From assembly GCA_024641095.1 (NCBI GenBank), contig JAHEDR010000001.1, positions 632,387 to 696,386 of the forward strand: a stretch of 64,000 nucleotides of DNA. The letters are read 5' to 3'. The translations under genes were made by a program, and so were the position numbers. Under the pieces are notes generated by a model. That model saw only the letters and a list, made by a program, of their open reading frames with translations. It made no database searches and was not told the origin of the DNA. Within the stretch, counting starts at the first letter, position 1, and every line of letters begins with the position of its first letter. Shown piece by piece: positions 18,458 to 29,211 of this stretch. Source of the DNA: Rhodoluna sp. (GTDB lineage Bacteria > Actinomycetota > Actinomycetes > Actinomycetales > Microbacteriaceae).

Positions 18458-21400
18458 TTGGCCGCCAAAACTTCAACCAAAACTTCAACCTGCTGACCTT
18501 CACCCACAGCAACTGGATTGCTAAGCACCCCAGAGCTAATGGTCTCAAGTTCCAAAGTTAGAGTTTCACTCTTAACAAGTTCCGAGTGTTCGGCTACCGC
18601 TGCAAGAACGTCATCGGTTGCTTTAAGGGTTAGCTTGATGCGGTCGCTCACATCAAAGTCGGCATCCTTACGAGCTGACTGAACGGCGCGAATAACATCT
18701 CGAGCCAAACCTTCTGCAGCTAGCTCGGCCGAAACTTTTCCGTCAAGAATCAGGAATCCACCAGATGGAAGAATTCCAATGTGGTCGGTTACTTCACCAT
18801 CGGTGCCGGTTGAAGTGTCTGCAACCAAATCAACTTCGTATTCGCCGGCCACCAAAGCTATGCCGCCAACAACCACTGAGCCATCTACTTCAGACCAGTC
18901 GCCTAACTTTGCTGCCTGGATAACTGCCTGCACGTTCTTACCAATGCGTGGGCCTGCGGCGCGAGAATTCACGGTCAAGCGCTTAATGACTCCAAACTCG
19001 GTTGTTGAATCAAGTGAAAGCTCCACAAGTTCAACTGACTTTACGTTTAGTTCTTCGGCGATGATCTCGGCAAATTGCTGCAGGCCGTAAACATTCTTGG
19101 TAACCACTGTCAACTTGGCCAATGGCAAGCGGACGCGCAGGCTGGCCGCCTTGCGCAAACTTGAAGCAACCGACGAGACGGTACGCACCTGATCCATTGC
19201 TTCAACCAAAGCTGCATCGTGTGGCAACTTGCTGGCATCTGGCCAGGAGTCAAGGTGCACGCTTCGCCCACCGGTTAGACCGCGCCAAATTTCTTCGGTA
19301 ACCATAGGAAGCAGTGGGGCAGCTACTCGAGAAACAATTTCAAGCACTGTGTAGAGAGTGTTGAACGCGTCTGCGTTGCCCTCCCAGAAGCGATCACGTG
19401 AACGACGCACGTACCAGTTGGTTAGCACGTCGGCGAAGTCGCGCAGGCTTGCGGCAGCGGAGTACGAATCAAACTTGTTTAGGTGCGCTTCAACTTCGTT
19501 TACCAAGTCGTGAGTCTTTGACAGCAGGTAGCGGTCTAGCAGATCTTCACTTGCGGTTGACCACTTGGCCTCGTAGTTTGATGCGTTCGCATATAGGGAA
19601 AAGAAGTACCAGGTGTTCCAAAGTGGTAGCAGAACCTGACGCACTCCCTCGCGAATTCCCTGCTCGGTAACAATCAGATTGCCACCACGAAGAATTGGGC
19701 TCGATAGCAAGAACCAACGCATTGCATCGGCACCATCGCGGTCAAAGACTTCATTTACGTCTGGGTAGTTGCGCAGCGACTTAGACATCTTTTGCCCGTC
19801 GTTACCCAAAATGATTCCGTGCGAGATCGCCGACTTAAAAGCCGGGCGGTCAAACAGCGCGGTAGACAAAACGTGAAGTGTGTAGAACCAACCACGAGTC
19901 TGACCAACATACTCAACGATGTAGTCACCTGGGTTATGGGTGTCAAACCATTCGCGATTTTCAAATGGGTAGTGTGCCTGTGCAAATGGCATTGAGCCAG
20001 ATTCAAACCAGCAGTCAAGAACTTCTGGCACACGACGCATTGTTGATTTGCCGGTTGGGTCGTCAGGGTTTGGTCGAGTTAGCTCGTCGATTACCGGACG
20101 GTGGAAGTCGCTAGGGCGCACTCTAAAGTCACGCTCGAGTTCTTCCATTGAGCCGTAAACGTCAATGCGTGGGTAGTTAGGGTCGTCCGATTTCCAAACC
20201 GGAATTGGTGCACCCCAGAAACGGTTGCGGCTGATTGCCCAATCACGAACGTTTTCTAGCCACTTGCCAAAAGAACCATCTTTGGTGTGGTCCGGAGTCC
20301 AGTCGATTTCTTGGTTCAACTCCAACATGCGGTCGCGAAGCTTTGTGGTCTCTACGAACCAAGATGAAACCGCCTTGTAGATAAGTGGGTTCTTGCAGCG
20401 GTAGCAGTGTGGGTATGAGTGCTCGTAAGAGGCCTGGCGCAAAACGCGACCAGCAGCCTTCAGGTGCTGAGAGATTGGCTTGTTGGCATCAAATACGTGC
20501 TGACCAACAAAATCAGTCACGATTGAGTTGAATTCACCGCGCTCGTTGATTGAAACATAGGTTGGAATTCCAGCCTCGTTACAAACTCTTTGGTCATCTT
20601 CACCATATGCAGGTGCCTGGTGAACAATTCCGGTGCCGTCGCCATCGCCAACATAATCGTCGACCAAAATCTGCCAGGCGTTATCGGTGTTGAATTTTTC
20701 TGCATCAACGTAGTAATCAAAAAGTCGCTCGTACTTAATTCCGGCGAGCGCAGAACCCTTAACAGTTTCTGAAATCGCGGCAACGACTTCTTCGGCACTT
20801 TCATAACCAAGGTCCTTGGCGTAGCCACCTACCAGAGTCTTGGCCAAAAGGTATTTGGTTCCAGCAGCTCCTCCGTCGCCAGCGCCAGCCTCACCAGCAG
20901 GAACAACTGCGTATTCAATTTCTGGTCCAACTGCCAGAGCAAAGTTAGTTGGCAGTGTCCAAGGAGTGGTGGTCCAGGCCAATAGACGAACGCCTTCAAG
21001 CTTTTGCCCCGCCGACACCGGGAAGGTAACGGTAAGCGTTTGGTCCTGACGATTCTTATAAACCTCGTCGTCCATACGGAGCTCGTGGTTTGAAAGCGGA
21101 GTCTCACAGCGCCAGCAGTACGCCAGCACCTTGAAGCCCTCGTAAATCAGACCCTTCTTATAAAGCTCACTAAATGCCCACAACACACTCTCGGTGTAAT
21201 CGGTGTCCAAGGTCTTGTAGTCATTATCAAAATCAACCCAGCGAGCCTGGCGGGTAATGTACGAACGCCATTCTTCGGTGTACTTCAACACAGATGTGCG
21301 GCAGTAATCGTTGAACTTGTCGATGCCGTACTTCTCGATCTCCGGGCGACCAGAGATGCCAAGCTGACGCTCTGCCTCTACCTCGGCTGGCAGACCGTGA

Positions 21401-21699
21401 GTGTCCCAACCAAAACGACGCTCAACGCGGTAGCCCTGCATGGTCTTGAAGCGAGGCACCATGTCTTTGGCGTAACCGGTAAGTAGGTGGCCGTAGTGCG
21501 GAAGGCCATTGGCGAACGGCGGGCCGTCGTAAAAGACGAATTCCTCGGCATTTGCGTCTTTGCGCTGGTCAATTGAGGCCTGAAAAGTGTCGTCTTTGGC
21601 CCAAAAGTCCAGAATCTGCTGTTCAACCGCCGGAAAGCTAGGGCTAGGGTTTACGCCCTCGCCGGCAGGCTTGTTAGCGGCTTGATTCTTTGGGTACAT
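18454..21699 (-). CDS. ileS: Isoleucyl-tRNA synthetase
   Basis: IleS charges tRNA-Ile and edits misactivated valine. The 1081-residue class I synthetase has a HIGH-type PHYGHLLTG near residue 67, the CP1 editing domain with the [11 protein letters not shown] motif, KMSKS in [13 protein letters not shown] and an anticodon-binding region with DALRWF before it. The length and the [11 protein letters not shown] form match the eukaryote-like (type 2) IleRS found in Actinobacteria, which is often less sensitive to mupirocin (family knowledge). It is divergent from valS across 84 bp. Confidence 0.96.
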   Translation of the reverse strand: MYPKNQAANKPAGEGVNPSPSFPAVEQQILDFWAKDDTFQASIDQRKDANAEEFVFYDGPPFANGLPHYGHLLTGYAKDMVPRFKTMQGYRVERRFGWDTHGLPAEVEAERQLGISGRPEIEKYGIDKFNDYCRTSVLKYTEEWRSYITRQARWVDFDNDYKTLDTDYTESVLWAFSELYKKGLIYEGFKVLAYCWRCETPLSNHELRMDDEVYKNRQDQTLTVTFPVSAGQKLEGVRLLAWTTTPWTLPTNFALAVGPEIEYAVVPAGEAGAGDGGAAGTKYLLAKTLVGGYAKDLGYESAEEVVAAISETVKGSALAGIKYERLFDYYVDAEKFNTDNAWQILVDDYVGDGDGTGIVHQAPAYGEDDQRVCNEAGIPTYVSINERGEFNSIVTDFVGQHVFDANKPISQHLKAAGRVLRQASYEHSYPHCYRCKNPLIYKAVSSWFVETTKLRDRMLELNQEIDWTPDHTKDGSFGKWLENVRDWAISRNRFWGAPIPVWKSDDPNYPRIDVYGSMEELERDFRVRPSDFHRPVIDELTRPNPDDPTGKSTMRRVPEVLDCWFESGSMPFAQAHYPFENREWFDTHNPGDYIVEYVGQTRGWFYTLHVLSTALFDRPAFKSAISHGIILGNDGQKMSKSLRNYPDVNEVFDRDGADAMRWFLLSSPILRGGNLIVTEQGIREGVRQVLLPLWNTWYFFSLYANASNYEAKWSTASEDLLDRYLLSKTHDLVNEVEAHLNKFDSYSAAASLRDFADVLTNWYVRRSRDRFWEGNADAFNTLYTVLEIVSRVAAPLLPMVTEEIWRGLTGGRSVHLDSWPDASKLPHDAALVEAMDQVRTVSSVASSLRKAASLRVRLPLAKLTVVTKNVYGLQQFAEIIAEELNVKSVELVELSLDSTTEFGVIKRLTVNSRAAGPRIGKNVQAVIQAAKLGDWSEVDGSVVVGGIALVAGEYEVDLVADTSTGTDGEVTDHIGILPSGGFLILDGKVSAELAAEGLARDVIRAVQSARKDADFDVSDRIKLTLKATDDVLAAVAEHSELVKSETLTLELETISSGVLSNPVAVGEGQQVEVLVEVLAAK

Positions 21700-21783
21700 G
21701 CACGGCTTTCTAGGCAGTCAGGCAAAAGGGTTTCCGTATCTAATGTTAACCTGTTACAAACCCCTTTCTTGGAGACTTTCAGC

Positions 21784-24411
21784 GTGAATACTGCCCAAAC
21801 CAGCTTCTCAAGCCACATCCTGGCCCCTGCCGACGCACCCGAGAAGGTTTCGGTCGAGGGCCTTGAAGAAAAGTGGGGCTTGGTCTGGGAGAACGACGGT
21901 GTTTACCGCTTCCGTCGCGAGGCAAACCGCGAAAACATCTACTCAATTGACACTCCGCCGCCAACCGCATCGGGTTCACTTCACGTAGGTCACGTTTTTA
22001 GCTACACCCACACCGATGTGGTTGCTCGTTTTAAGCGCATGAGCGGCTTTGAGGTTTACTACCCAATGGGCTGGGACGACAACGGCCTACCTACCGAGCG
22101 TCGCGTGCAGAACTACTACGGCGTTCGTTGCGACCCAACCCTGCCATACGTTGAGGGTTTCAAGCCTCCGTTTGAGGGTGGCGACAACAAGTCTTCTAAG
22201 GCTGCCGACCAGGTGCCAATTTCACGACGCAACTTCATCGAACTTTGCGACAAGCTAACCGTCGAAGACGAAAAGCAGTTTGAAAATCTTTGGCGCAAAC
22301 TTGGCCTATCGGTGGACTGGACTCAGACCTACCAAACCATTTCACCTGCCGCGATTGCTGTTTCACAAAAGGCATTCCTTAACAACCTTTCTCGCGGTGA
22401 GGCTTACCAGTCAATGGCGCCAACTCTGTGGGACGTTACTTTCCGCACTGCGGTTGCTCAGGCCGAGCTTGAAGATCGCGAACAGCCAGGCGCGTATCAC
22501 AAGGTTGGTTTTGATGGCCCAGAAGGCAAGGTGTTCATCGAGACCACACGCCCAGAACTTTTACCTGCCTGCGTTGCTCTGGTGGCTAACCCCGATGACG
22601 ATCGCTACAAGCACCTGTTTGGCAAGACCGTAAAGACTCCGTTGTTTGAGGTTGAGGTTCCGGTTGTTGCTCACCGCCTTGCGCAAATTGACAAGGGTTC
22701 TGGCATTGCCATGATCTGTACTTTCGGTGACGTGACAGACATCATTTGGTGGCGCGAACTTGATCTTCCTAACCGCGCAATCATCGGCTGGGACGGTCGC
22801 ATCGTTGATGAAATACCTGATGCAATCACTTCAGCACGAGGCAAAGAAATTTATGCCGAGCTTGTAGGCAAGACCATCTTCTCGGCAAAGCAGCGCATCG
22901 TTGAACTGCTTCAAGAATCTGGCGACATGATTGGCGAGCCAAAGCCAATCAACCACGATGTGAAGTTCTTTGAAAAGGGTGACAAGCCGCTGGAGATTGT
23001 TTCAACCCGTCAGTGGTACATCCGCAACGGTGGCCGCGATGCAGACCTGCGCGAGCGCCTGATTGCAATGGGCAAGGACCTCAACTTCGTTCCTGACTTC
23101 ATGCGCGTGCGCTTTGAAAACTGGGTGAACGGCCTAACCGGCGACTGGCTAATTTCTCGCCAACGATTCTTTGGTGTGCCAATTCCGGTTTGGTATGCAC
23201 TTGATGCAAACGGTGACGCAAACTACGAGACTCCCCTTGTTCCGGCAATCGAGTCTCTTCCAGTTGACCCTTCATCTGATGTTCCTGCTGGCTACACGGA
23301 GTCTCAGCGCGGTGTTGCTGGTGGCTTCATCGGCGAGATGGACATCATGGACACCTGGGCAACATCTTCACTGACTCCGCAGCTTGCCGGTGGTTGGATC
23401 GAAGACCCAGAGAAATTTGCCAAGGTATTCCCTTACGACCTTCGCCCACAGGGCCAAGACATTATTCGTACCTGGTTGTTCTCTTCGCTGCTTCGTGGCG
23501 AGCAAGAGCACGGTCAGCTTCCTTGGAAGAACGCTGCCATCTCTGGTTGGATTCTTGACCCAGACCGCAAGAAGATGTCTAAGTCAAAGGGCAACGTAGT
23601 TGTTCCTGCCGAGCCAATTGACAACCACGGCGCAGATGCGGTTCGCTACTGGGCTGCCTCGGCACGCTTGGGCACCGATGCCGCATTCGACGAAGGCCAG
23701 ATGAAAGTTGGGCGCCGTCTTGCAATCAAGCTTTTGAACGCAGCAAAGTTTGCTTTGTCTTTTGAAGTGCCTGCTGGCGCAACTGAAGTTACTGAGCCGC
23801 TAGATCAGGCAATGCTGTTGGCTCTTGCCGACGTGGTTCGCGAAGCAACTTCAGCTTTTGATGCCTACGACCACACCAAGGCGCTTGAGCTTAGTGAGAA
23901 GTTCTTCTGGACCTTCACAGACGACTTCCTTGAGTTGGTTAAGGAGCGCGCCTACAACGCCGAAGGCACTGTGACTGCCGCGCAACAGGCATCTGCTGCA
24001 ATCGCACTTCGCAAGGCACTGCATGTATTGCTTCGTTTGTTTGCGCCGTTCCTACCTTTTGCAACCGAGGAAGTTTGGGGCTGGTGGCAAAAGAGCGCGG
24101 GCTCAATTCACCGCGCATCTTGGCCGGTTGCTGAAGAACTAACATCTGGAATTGATGCCGGAAACGTTGGGCTTCTTGAGCTTGCTTCAATTGCTGTTGG
24201 TGGAGTTCGTAAGGCTAAGTCAGATGCAAAGGCATCAATGAAAGCTGCCGTAGATTCAGCAACCATCGAGGCGCCGGCTGCGGTGTTGACCAGCCTTAGA
24301 TTGCTTGAAGCTGACTTGAAGTCAGTTGGCAAGATTCAGAGCCTGGCTTATGCCGAGGGTGAAGAAGTTGCCATGACGCAGATTATTTTGGCCGAGGTTA
24401 TCGAAGGTTAA
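21784..24411 (+). CDS. valS: Valyl-tRNA synthetase
   Basis: ValS charges tRNA-Val. The 875-residue class I enzyme has PPPTASGSLHVGH (HIGH motif) near residue 58, a CP1 editing domain with FIETTRPELLPACVALVANPDD, and KKMSKSKGNVV before the anticodon domain. A C-terminal segment with Lys and Glu resembles the usual arm only weakly. GTG at 21784 has GGAG about ten bases upstream and fits the family start; the frame upstream to 21682 overlaps ileS and is not used. Its TAA shares four bases with the stop of the convergent benE-like gene. Confidence 0.95.
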   Translation: MNTAQTSFSSHILAPADAPEKVSVEGLEEKWGLVWENDGVYRFRREANRENIYSIDTPPPTASGSLHVGHVFSYTHTDVVARFKRMSGFEVYYPMGWDDNGLPTERRVQNYYGVRCDPTLPYVEGFKPPFEGGDNKSSKAADQVPISRRNFIELCDKLTVEDEKQFENLWRKLGLSVDWTQTYQTISPAAIAVSQKAFLNNLSRGEAYQSMAPTLWDVTFRTAVAQAELEDREQPGAYHKVGFDGPEGKVFIETTRPELLPACVALVANPDDDRYKHLFGKTVKTPLFEVEVPVVAHRLAQIDKGSGIAMICTFGDVTDIIWWRELDLPNRAIIGWDGRIVDEIPDAITSARGKEIYAELVGKTIFSAKQRIVELLQESGDMIGEPKPINHDVKFFEKGDKPLEIVSTRQWYIRNGGRDADLRERLIAMGKDLNFVPDFMRVRFENWVNGLTGDWLISRQRFFGVPIPVWYALDANGDANYETPLVPAIESLPVDPSSDVPAGYTESQRGVAGGFIGEMDIMDTWATSSLTPQLAGGWIEDPEKFAKVFPYDLRPQGQDIIRTWLFSSLLRGEQEHGQLPWKNAAISGWILDPDRKKMSKSKGNVVVPAEPIDNHGADAVRYWAASARLGTDAAFDEGQMKVGRRLAIKLLNAAKFALSFEVPAGATEVTEPLDQAMLLALADVVREATSAFDAYDHTKALELSEKFFWTFTDDFLELVKERAYNAEGTVTAAQQASAAIALRKALHVLLRLFAPFLPFATEEVWGWWQKSAGSIHRASWPVAEELTSGIDAGNVGLLELASIAVGGVRKAKSDAKASMKAAVDSATIEAPAAVLTSLRLLEADLKSVGKIQSLAYAEGEEVAMTQIILAEVIEG

Positions 24412-25583
24412 TTCTTTTTAAGACTTAACCAACCCCAGACCAAAAGGCCGGCAATCAAGGCCCAGAAGGCTGAGCCAATTGAGAACGCCGATAAACCAGA
24501 AGCGGTAACCAAGAAGGTCACCATTGCTGGCAGGCGTAATTCAACAACCTCTACTGCCGAACTAATAGCCGAAATAATTGTGCCCAACAGTGCAATACCA
24601 GCGGCAGCCAAAACTAATTCACGCGGGGCTTGAAGCACAAACGCAACTGTGATTCCAGCAAGCAACGCAATCAAAATGTAAACGTAGCCACCGTAAACCG
24701 ATGACAACCAACGACGCTTTGGATCTTTATGTGCGTGATCGTTTGCATTCAACGCTGCGGTGATTGCAGCAAGGTTCATTGAGAAACCGCCAAAGAATCC
24801 GGCAAAAATTGCAGCTAGGCCGGTGCTAGCCATAACCGGCTTGAACGGAACTTCATAACCAAAGCTCTTCATGATGGCAATGCCAGGGATGTTTTGACTT
24901 GCCATGGTCACAAGGTAAAGCGGAATGGCAATTCCAAAGATTGAGGCCACGTCAAATGTTGGCGCCACAAACTCTACGGTTGGCAGAATCTCTGCCGGGT
25001 TCACGGTGATGCCGAGTGCAATAGCGGTTGAGGTAAAGATGATCACCATGGCCGCAGGCGTTGCCCAAATGGTTGCGTATTTATAAAGCACCAACCAAAC
25101 CACTAGGCCAGGAATTACCAGCCAAGGAAAATCTGTAGCCGATTTAAAAGGCGCAATACAAAAATTAAAAATTACACCGGCCAACATGGCTGATGCAATT
25201 GGTCTTGGAATGGAAGATACCAACCTGCCCAGCGCTGGCCAAAGTCCGGTGAGTAGCAAAAGCGCACCGGTCACGATGAATGCACCAACTGCACTGGAAA
25301 AAGGCAGCCCCATGCTTCCGGATGAAATCAAAAGCGCCGCACCCGGCGTGCTCCAAACAATGCTGATTGGCATCTTGTATTTGGTGCTTAGAAGAATTGA
25401 AAGCAAACCGTAAAGGCTAAGCAAGACAACGATTGCCGATGTGGTTTGAGATTTGGTGGCGCCCAATGAAGTTAGCGCTGCCAAGACCAAACCGGCGCTA
25501 GCGGCGGTACCTGTAATAGATGCAACGGTGCCCGCAAGCAGAGGTGCCTTGTGGTCAGCAAAGCTCCTAGGCGTTGCCGTCAT
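24408..25583 (-). CDS. BenE-type benzoate/H+ symporter family transporter
   Basis: A 391-residue membrane protein with about eleven hydrophobic helices and the BenE-family features ISIVWSTPGAALL near residue 73 and GGFSMNLAAITAALNA near residue 270. The family imports benzoate or similar aromatic acids with protons. No aromatic catabolism genes are adjacent, so the substrate is uncertain. The ATG is 3 bp downstream of the clpX stop, so it may be read through from clpX. The stop overlaps the valS stop in the tetranucleotide TTAA. Confidence 0.85.
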   Translation of the reverse strand: MTATPRSFADHKAPLLAGTVASITGTAASAGLVLAALTSLGATKSQTTSAIVVLLSLYGLLSILLSTKYKMPISIVWSTPGAALLISSGSMGLPFSSAVGAFIVTGALLLLTGLWPALGRLVSSIPRPIASAMLAGVIFNFCIAPFKSATDFPWLVIPGLVVWLVLYKYATIWATPAAMVIIFTSTAIALGITVNPAEILPTVEFVAPTFDVASIFGIAIPLYLVTMASQNIPGIAIMKSFGYEVPFKPVMASTGLAAIFAGFFGGFSMNLAAITAALNANDHAHKDPKRRWLSSVYGGYVYILIALLAGITVAFVLQAPRELVLAAAGIALLGTIISAISSAVEVVELRLPAMVTFLVTASGLSAFSIGSAFWALIAGLLVWGWLSLKKN

Positions 25584-25586
25584 TTA

Positions 25587-26861
25587 TTAGGCTGACTTTT
25601 CTTGGCGTGAATTCTTGAATGGAAGAGTTTCAGGCTGTGCGCCATCAACTACTACAGCCTCGGTGATCTTGATGATGCCCTGCTCTTCGCTACCAGGAAT
25701 GTCAAACATAACTGGACCAAGAATTTCTTCCATGATTGCGCGAAGCCCTCGAGCACCGGTTTCACGTTCAATTGCTTTATCGGCAATTGCTTCAAGTGCA
25801 GGCTTGTCGAATTCAAGCTCAAAGCCATCAAGTTCAAACATTCTCTGGTACTGCTTGATCAGCGCGTTCTTTGGTTCGGTCAGAATTTGCATCAAAGCAG
25901 CACGGTCCAGTGGAGTAACTGTTGCGATTACCGGCAAACGACCAATGAACTCTGGAATCAAACCAAACTTGCGAAGGTCTTCTGGCTGAACCTCGGTGAA
26001 GATTTCAATGTCATCGTTCTTGCCAGAAATTGGAGCGCCAAAACCAATGCCTTTCTTACCGGCACGCTGAGAAATGATTTCTTCAAGACCCGCAAATGCT
26101 CCGGCCACGATGAACAGAACATTTGTGGTGTCAAGCTGAATGAATTCCTGCTGTGGGTGCTTACGGCCACCCTGCGGCGGAACAGATGCAACGGTTCCCT
26201 CAAGAATCTTGAGCAATGCCTGCTGCACACCCTCACCCGACACATCACGAGTGATTGAAGGGTTCTCAGCCTTACGAGAGATCTTGTCAATCTCATCGAT
26301 GTAGATGATGCCTGTTTCGGCGCGCTTCACATCAAAGTCAGCAGCCTGCAAAAGCTTAAGCAAAATGTTTTCAACGTCTTCACCTACGTAGCCGGCCTCG
26401 GTGAGGGCTGTGGCATCGGCTACAGCGAATGGAACGTTAAGGCGCTTGGCCAAAGTCTGTGCAAGGTAAGTCTTGCCACAACCGGTTGGGCCCATCATCA
26501 AGATGTTTGACTTCGCGATCTCGATTGAATCGTGGTCTTTACCGGCGGCGGTAAGTGTGCCGCGAGAACGAAGGCGCTTGTAGTGGTTGTAAACAGCAAC
26601 GGCCAAAGCCTTCTTTGCCTGATCCTGACCAATCACGTATTCGTCTAGGAAACCCTTGATTTCGCGAGGCTTTGGAAGATCAATGTCTTCAACGGTCTTG
26701 GCTACTTCGCCAAGTTCCTCTTCGATGATCTCATTGCATAGCTCAATGCACTCGTCACAGATGTAGACGCCCGGACCGGCAATTAGCTTGCGAACCTGCT
26801 TCTGGCTCTTTCCGCAGAAAGAACACTTAAGTAGGTCACCTGATTCACCGAGCTTAGTCAT
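25587..26861 (-). CDS. clpX: ATP-dependent Clp protease ATP-binding subunit ClpX
   Basis: ClpX unfolds tagged proteins and feeds them to ClpP. The 424-residue protein has an N-terminal zinc-binding domain with four Cys (CSFCGK and CDECIELC), Walker A GPTGCGKT, Walker [11 protein letters not shown], the IGFGAP stretch that contacts ClpP, and an RxGxR-type sensor 2 (ETGARGLR). It lies downstream of clpP1–clpP2 with a terminator hairpin between, so it is probably partly uncoupled from them. Confidence 0.97.
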   Translation of the reverse strand: MTKLGESGDLLKCSFCGKSQKQVRKLIAGPGVYICDECIELCNEIIEEELGEVAKTVEDIDLPKPREIKGFLDEYVIGQDQAKKALAVAVYNHYKRLRSRGTLTAAGKDHDSIEIAKSNILMMGPTGCGKTYLAQTLAKRLNVPFAVADATALTEAGYVGEDVENILLKLLQAADFDVKRAETGIIYIDEIDKISRKAENPSITRDVSGEGVQQALLKILEGTVASVPPQGGRKHPQQEFIQLDTTNVLFIVAGAFAGLEEIISQRAGKKGIGFGAPISGKNDDIEIFTEVQPEDLRKFGLIPEFIGRLPVIATVTPLDRAALMQILTEPKNALIKQYQRMFELDGFELEFDKPALEAIADKAIERETGARGLRAIMEEILGPVMFDIPGSEEQGIIKITEAVVVDGAQPETLPFKNSRQEKSA

Positions 26862-26891
26862 GTAAAAACCCTATGCGTATAAGGCAAAAAA

Positions 26892-26914
26892 GCGGATGAG
26901 CCTCGCCCATCCGC
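26892..26914. terminator. Terminator between clpP2 and clpX
   Basis: A 7-bp GCGGATG/CATCCGC stem with a 9-base loop. A run of six A (T on the minus strand) lies on the clpX side and TTTTT on the other. It ends the clpP transcript before clpX, or allows partial read-through. Confidence 0.8.
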
Positions 26915-26931
26915 CTTTTTATAGTTTTTGC

Positions 26932-27564
26932 TTACGCGTTTTTGCGTGAGGTCAAAACCTGATCAATCAGACCGTATTCCAGTGCCTCAGGGGCGGTCAG
27001 AATCTTGTCGCGATCAATGTCCTTGTTGACCTCGGCCACAGAACGCTTGCTGTGCTTTGACAGTGTTGCCTCTAGCCATTCGCGCAAGCGCATGATTTCT
27101 TTAGCCTGAATTTCAATGTCAGAAGCCTGGCCACGGCCTGAATCACCCGATGAAGGCTGGTGAATCAAGACTCGAGCATTTGGCAGAGCCAAGCGCTTGC
27201 CCGGTGTGCCGGCTGCTAGAAGCACTGCGGCAGCTGATGCGGCCTGACCCAAGCAAACGGTCTGAATCTGTGGGCGAATGTACTGCATGGTGTCGTAAAT
27301 TGCGGTCATCGCGGTGAATGAACCACCCGGTGAGTTGATGTACATGGTGATGTCGCGGTCTGGATCCTGAGATTCAAGCACCAGCAACTGGGCCATGATG
27401 TCGTCGGCAGATGCGTCATCAACCTGAACACCTAGAAAAACAATGCGGTCTTCGAACAGCTTGTTATAAGGGTCTTGACGCTTGAAACCATAAGAGGTGC
27501 GCTCTTCAAAGGTAGGAAGAATGTATCGAGCGTCTGGACTCTGGAAAACGTTTGAGTTAGTCAT
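26932..27564 (-). CDS. clpP2: ATP-dependent Clp protease proteolytic subunit ClpP2
   Basis: A 210-residue serine peptidase of the ClpP family, with Ser110 in [10 protein letters not shown], His135 in LIHQPSSG and an Asp near residue 187. Its N-terminus is longer than that of ClpP1. Actinobacteria make a mixed ClpP1P2 tetradecamer from two such genes (family knowledge). It follows clpP1 by 11 bp. Confidence 0.96.
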   Translation of the reverse strand: MTNSNVFQSPDARYILPTFEERTSYGFKRQDPYNKLFEDRIVFLGVQVDDASADDIMAQLLVLESQDPDRDITMYINSPGGSFTAMTAIYDTMQYIRPQIQTVCLGQAASAAAVLLAAGTPGKRLALPNARVLIHQPSSGDSGRGQASDIEIQAKEIMRLREWLEATLSKHSKRSVAEVNKDIDRDKILTAPEALEYGLIDQVLTSRKNA

Positions 27565-27575
27565 GGGTGTATTCC

Positions 27576-28157
27576 TTAGTTGTTTCCAACGCCAGTAGCG
27601 CTTGCTGCGTACTTCTGAATGTGATCGATGAAACCGTACTCAAGAGCCTCTTCGGCGCTAAACCAACGGTCGCGGTCTCCGTCTTGCATGATCTGCTCAA
27701 GTGACTTTCCAGTCTGCTCGGCGGTGATCGAAGCCAACTGACGCTTCATGGACATAATCAACTCGGCCTGAGTTTGAATGTCTGAAGCCGTTCCACCAAA
27801 ACCACCGTGTGGCTGGTGCAACAAGACGCGTGTGTTTGGGGTTGCATAACGCTTGCCTTTGGTGCCAGATGAAAGCAAGAACTGCCCCATTGATGCACAC
27901 ATTCCAATACCAACTGTCACGATGTCATTCGGCACGTACTGCATGGTGTCGTAAATGGCCATACCAGCAGTGATTGAACCACCCGGTGAGTTGATGTAAA
28001 GGTAAATGTCCTTTTGTGAGTCCTCAGCGGCAAGAAGCAAAATCTTTGCGCAGATCTCGTTTGCCATGTCGTCTCGAACTTCAGTGCCTAGCCAAATGAT
28101 TCGGTCCTTAAGTAGACGATCAAATGTGCTGCTTGGGCCCTTTGGTGAGTCAGCCAT
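27576..28157 (-). CDS. clpP1: ATP-dependent Clp protease proteolytic subunit ClpP1
   Basis: A 193-residue ClpP with the catalytic triad Ser89 (GMCASMGQ), His114 (LLHQPHGG) and an Asp near 163 (DGDRDRWF). It is the first gene of the clpP1–clpP2 operon. A TTGACA is present about 40 bases before the ATG and GGAG about ten bases before it. I saw no clear ClgR operator. Confidence 0.96.
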   Translation of the reverse strand: MADSPKGPSSTFDRLLKDRIIWLGTEVRDDMANEICAKILLLAAEDSQKDIYLYINSPGGSITAGMAIYDTMQYVPNDIVTVGIGMCASMGQFLLSSGTKGKRYATPNTRVLLHQPHGGFGGTASDIQTQAELIMSMKRQLASITAEQTGKSLEQIMQDGDRDRWFSAEEALEYGFIDHIQKYAASATGVGNN

Positions 28158-28259
28158 TGAAGTACTCCTATTTCTTGAGGTTGCCTGTCAAAGATAACCG
28201 CAAGAACACAGAAAACACCGATGTGTTCGCCCGTGGCTAAAGCCGCGCCCCGAGGCTAT

Positions 28260-29123
28260 TTAGCCAACCTGTTGCACCGTGACGATCAGGCCAGGAATGG
28301 AAGGAATGCCATTGGTGGCGTCAACCGATTCAATGGTCATTGTGGCATCGGTGGATGCCCAGAAAAGCTGCACCGATTGGCCAGCAGCCACGTTAATCAT
28401 GAAATTCCAAGCAGCAACAAAGGCGCCTGATTTTGAATTTCTGTTTGCCACGATATCGATGGCGGTATCACTCCAAGGAACGTTTACCCCACCAACTTTG
28501 AGCCAAATGTCTGCAGTCTGGTTGCCGGTTGCAGTCTTGAACATTTGAGCAGAAAACTGAATATTGTAAACACCGGCGGTTGTGAAGATCATCTTGGTTG
28601 AATCGGTTGGGTCAATGGAAACACCGTTTGAGGCAATCGTTTGATTCAGTGTCATGCCTTTGCCAGCACTCGCCGAAGTTTGGTCGGTGGTGTCGTAGAA
28701 AGAGCCATATTTAGGAATGAAGCCGGCAGCTCCTGCTGGTCCGGTTGCGCCGGTAGGTCCGGCTGGGCCTGCAGGTCCGGTTGCACCAGTGGAACCGCTG
28801 CCAGATGAACCAGCCGGGCCAACCAAAGTCTTAAGCCAATCGGCAACCGTGCCGGTGTAGCCGTTCTGCTGCGCCAATTCAAAGTTTGAATAACCGCGCG
28901 ATCCCTGAAGCCCGGCGCCATTGATTAGGACTCGTTTTTCTCCAGTCTTGCAAGCAGTGCGCAAGTAAACCTGGCCAGATGAATTCTTAAAACATGCGTA
29001 GGTTCCCGCAGATGCCGCATTCGAGGATGCAAAACCTGGAATAACCACGAACCAGGCGGTCAAAGAAACTATGGCGGCAATAAGTGCCGCAACTGAACCG
29101 TTTATTACGTGGTGTTTTTTCAT
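28260..29123 (-). CDS. Secreted or surface collagen-like protein with C-terminal jelly-roll domain
   Basis: A 287-residue exported protein. Residues 12-35 form a signal or anchor helix after KKHH. Residues 41-73 contain a two-Cys motif (TYACFKN … TACKTGEKR) common before bacterial collagen-like tracts. A linker ends in GTVADWLKTLVG. A Gly-X-Y tract of about eleven triplets with one interruption covers residues 102-134. The last 150 residues look like a beta-rich domain (GVYNIQFSAQM, AAWNFMINVAAGQSVQLFW), which I recall from phage virion proteins and C1q/TNF-like trimeric heads. It probably forms a trimeric stalk with a head outside the cell. It sits alone between clpP1 and tig; an SD (GGGGGA) precedes the ATG. 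Confidence 0.75.
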   Translation of the reverse strand: MKKHHVINGSVAALIAAIVSLTAWFVVIPGFASSNAASAGTYACFKNSSGQVYLRTACKTGEKRVLINGAGLQGSRGYSNFELAQQNGYTGTVADWLKTLVGPAGSSGSGSTGATGPAGPAGPTGATGPAGAAGFIPKYGSFYDTTDQTSASAGKGMTLNQTIASNGVSIDPTDSTKMIFTTAGVYNIQFSAQMFKTATGNQTADIWLKVGGVNVPWSDTAIDIVANRNSKSGAFVAAWNFMINVAAGQSVQLFWASTDATMTIESVDATNGIPSIPGLIVTVQQVG

Positions 29124-29170
29124 CGCATCCCCCGAGCGCTTTACCTATGTTTTGAATCTACCTGCAAAAT

Positions 29171-29200
29171 AAGAAACCCGCCTCTAGGGGCGGGTTTCTT
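29171..29200 (-). terminator. Rho-independent terminator after tig
   Basis: A 12-bp perfect stem, AAGAAACCCGCC paired with GGCGGGTTTCTT, with a six-base loop. It lies just past the tig stop on the minus strand and separates tig from the collagen-like gene. Confidence 0.9.
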
Positions 29201-29211
29201 AAAAACGAAAA

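Noticed and set aside
28160-28200. ClgR or heat-shock operator before clpP1
   Set aside because: No convincing dyad of the known types was seen.
28235-28265. Inverted repeat GGCTAAA/TTTAGCC at the end of the collagen-like gene as a terminator
   Set aside because: Only 7 bp, a 17-base loop and no T-tract on the relevant strand.
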